From assembly GCF_000427445.1 (NCBI RefSeq), contig NZ_KE386496.1:2968504-3032503 (forward strand): a stretch of DNA of 64,000 nucleotides. Direction: 5' to 3'. Of the stretch, positions 63,458 through 64,000 are shown one piece after another. The notes under the pieces were generated by a model. It did no database searches, was not told the origin of the DNA, and saw nothing but the letters and a program-made list of their open reading frames with translations. Every line of letters starts with the position of its first letter. The first letter of the stretch is position 1. The DNA comes from Methylocapsa acidiphila B2 (GTDB lineage Bacteria > Pseudomonadota > Alphaproteobacteria > Rhizobiales > Beijerinckiaceae). The position numbers and the translations under genes were made by a program.

Positions 63458-64000
63458 ATGAGCTGGTCGCCGCAGCAGGACGCTGCGCTCGGCGCCGTCG
63501 CCGCCTGGTTGAAGCAGGGCGCGCCGCAAGTCTTTCGCCTGTTCGGCTATGCCGGCACCGGCAAGACGACGCTCGCCAAGCAGCTTGCCGAGGACATAGA
63601 CGGCGAGGTCGCCTTCGCCGCCTATACGGGCAAGGCGGCGCTGGTGCTGCGCTCCAAGGGCTGCAAGGACGCCCGCACGATCCATAGCCTGATCTACAAG
63701 CCGCGCGAGACCGAGACGGAGGAGCCCTCCTTCGTGCTGAATGAGGAGAGCGCCGTCGCCAAGGCGAGCCTCGTCATCATCGACGAATGCTCCATGGTCG
63801 ACGCGAATCTCGGCCGCGATCTTCTCTCTTTCGGCAAGCCCGTGCTGGTGCTCGGCGATCCGGCGCAATTGCCGCCGGTGAAGGGCGGCGGCTTTTTCAC
63901 CGAGGCCAAGCCCGATGTGATGCTGACAGAGGTGCATCGCCAGGCGGCGGATAATCCGATCATCAAAATGTCCATGCTGGTGCGCGAGGGCGGACGGCTG
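63458..64000 (+). CDS. RecD-like ATP-dependent helicase, N-terminal part
   Basis: The frame opens at ATG 63458 and runs off the window. The visible 181 residues have QQDAALGAVAAWL, Walker A GYAGTGKTT, motif AAYTGKAALVL, Walker B IIDECSMVD and QLPPVKGGG, all typical of SF1B RecD/TraA-type helicases. It should unwind DNA 5' to 3'. The C-terminal UvrD-like half lies beyond the window. A promoter-like region precedes it. Confidence 0.88.
   Translation, partial: MSWSPQQDAALGAVAAWLKQGAPQVFRLFGYAGTGKTTLAKQLAEDIDGEVAFAAYTGKAALVLRSKGCKDARTIHSLIYKPRETETEEPSFVLNEESAVAKASLVIIDECSMVDANLGRDLLSFGKPVLVLGDPAQLPPVKGGGFFTEAKPDVMLTEVHRQAADNPIIKMSMLVREGGRL

Noticed and set aside
1-64000. tRNA, rRNA, CRISPR arrays and riboswitches.
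   Set aside because: By eye I found no cloverleaf with conserved arms, no rRNA sequence and no regularly spaced direct repeats; a covariance-model scan was not possible, so a missed small RNA cannot be ruled out.

Overview
The window is about 64 kb of GC-rich DNA, densely coding on both strands, from an alphaproteobacterium of the order Hyphomicrobiales (Rhizobiales). The evidence is a DUF5330 - sufE - mucR block, an Irr-type Fur regulator, a DUF1013 (TrcR-type) cell-cycle regulator, an IalB-family periplasmic protein, a DivJ-like sensor kinase and scattered order-typical palindromic repeats. Methylocystaceae/Beijerinckiaceae are plausible from overall gene style, but no methane or methanol oxidation gene lies here, so the family is inference. 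No rRNA, tRNA, CRISPR array or prophage was seen.

0-13.5 kb: the tail of an unknown gene, a 2-oxoadipate dioxygenase/decarboxylase (lysine catabolism), a GT2 glycosyltransferase divergent from a methyltransferase, a 2-hydroxyacid dehydrogenase with an Lrp regulator, a YcgN-like protein, a class A penicillin-binding protein followed by a coupled DUF1214/DUF1254 pair, and a PiT phosphate transporter behind a candidate Pho box. 13.6-15.3 kb: an intact IS1182-family element. 15.3-31 kb: a DivJ-like histidine kinase coupled to a peptidoglycan-binding-domain protein, the sufE/mucR block, oligopeptidase B, a zinc alcohol dehydrogenase, the pyrH-frr-uppS-cdsA cluster (tsf and dxr not adjacent, long palindrome-bearing spacers), a LuxR-type response regulator, a protein with a damaged metallopeptidase motif, and IalB.

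31-39.3 kb: an orphan YejA-type binding protein overlaps a short-chain fatty-acid transporter gene. Then comes a decay zone: a slipin gene cut by a heavily mutated IS6-family remnant, a DUF4440 protein, a P1-peptidase remnant, a beta-lactamase-fold serine hydrolase and a truncated esterase. 39.4-51.7 kb: two tandem FrnE/DsbA-like oxidoreductases, the DUF1013 regulator, Kup potassium transporter, a membrane cytochrome b, mutS convergent with serine acetyltransferase, an RlpA-like protein, a Crp/Fnr regulator and irr.

51.8-64 kb: small unknown genes, an SDR, the rph-rdgB pair, a PhaC-like acyltransferase flanked by two copies of a small secreted protein (one broken), a three-gene operon around a DUF6734 glycosyltransferase-like protein, a translationally coupled mtnP-apt purine/methionine salvage pair, msrP without msrQ, a DUF3455 protein and the start of a RecD-like helicase. 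No large obviously new system was found. The best leads are the degenerate-metalloprotease protein, the DUF6734 operon, the palindrome family, and the small-gene groups near irr and the PhaC-like gene.
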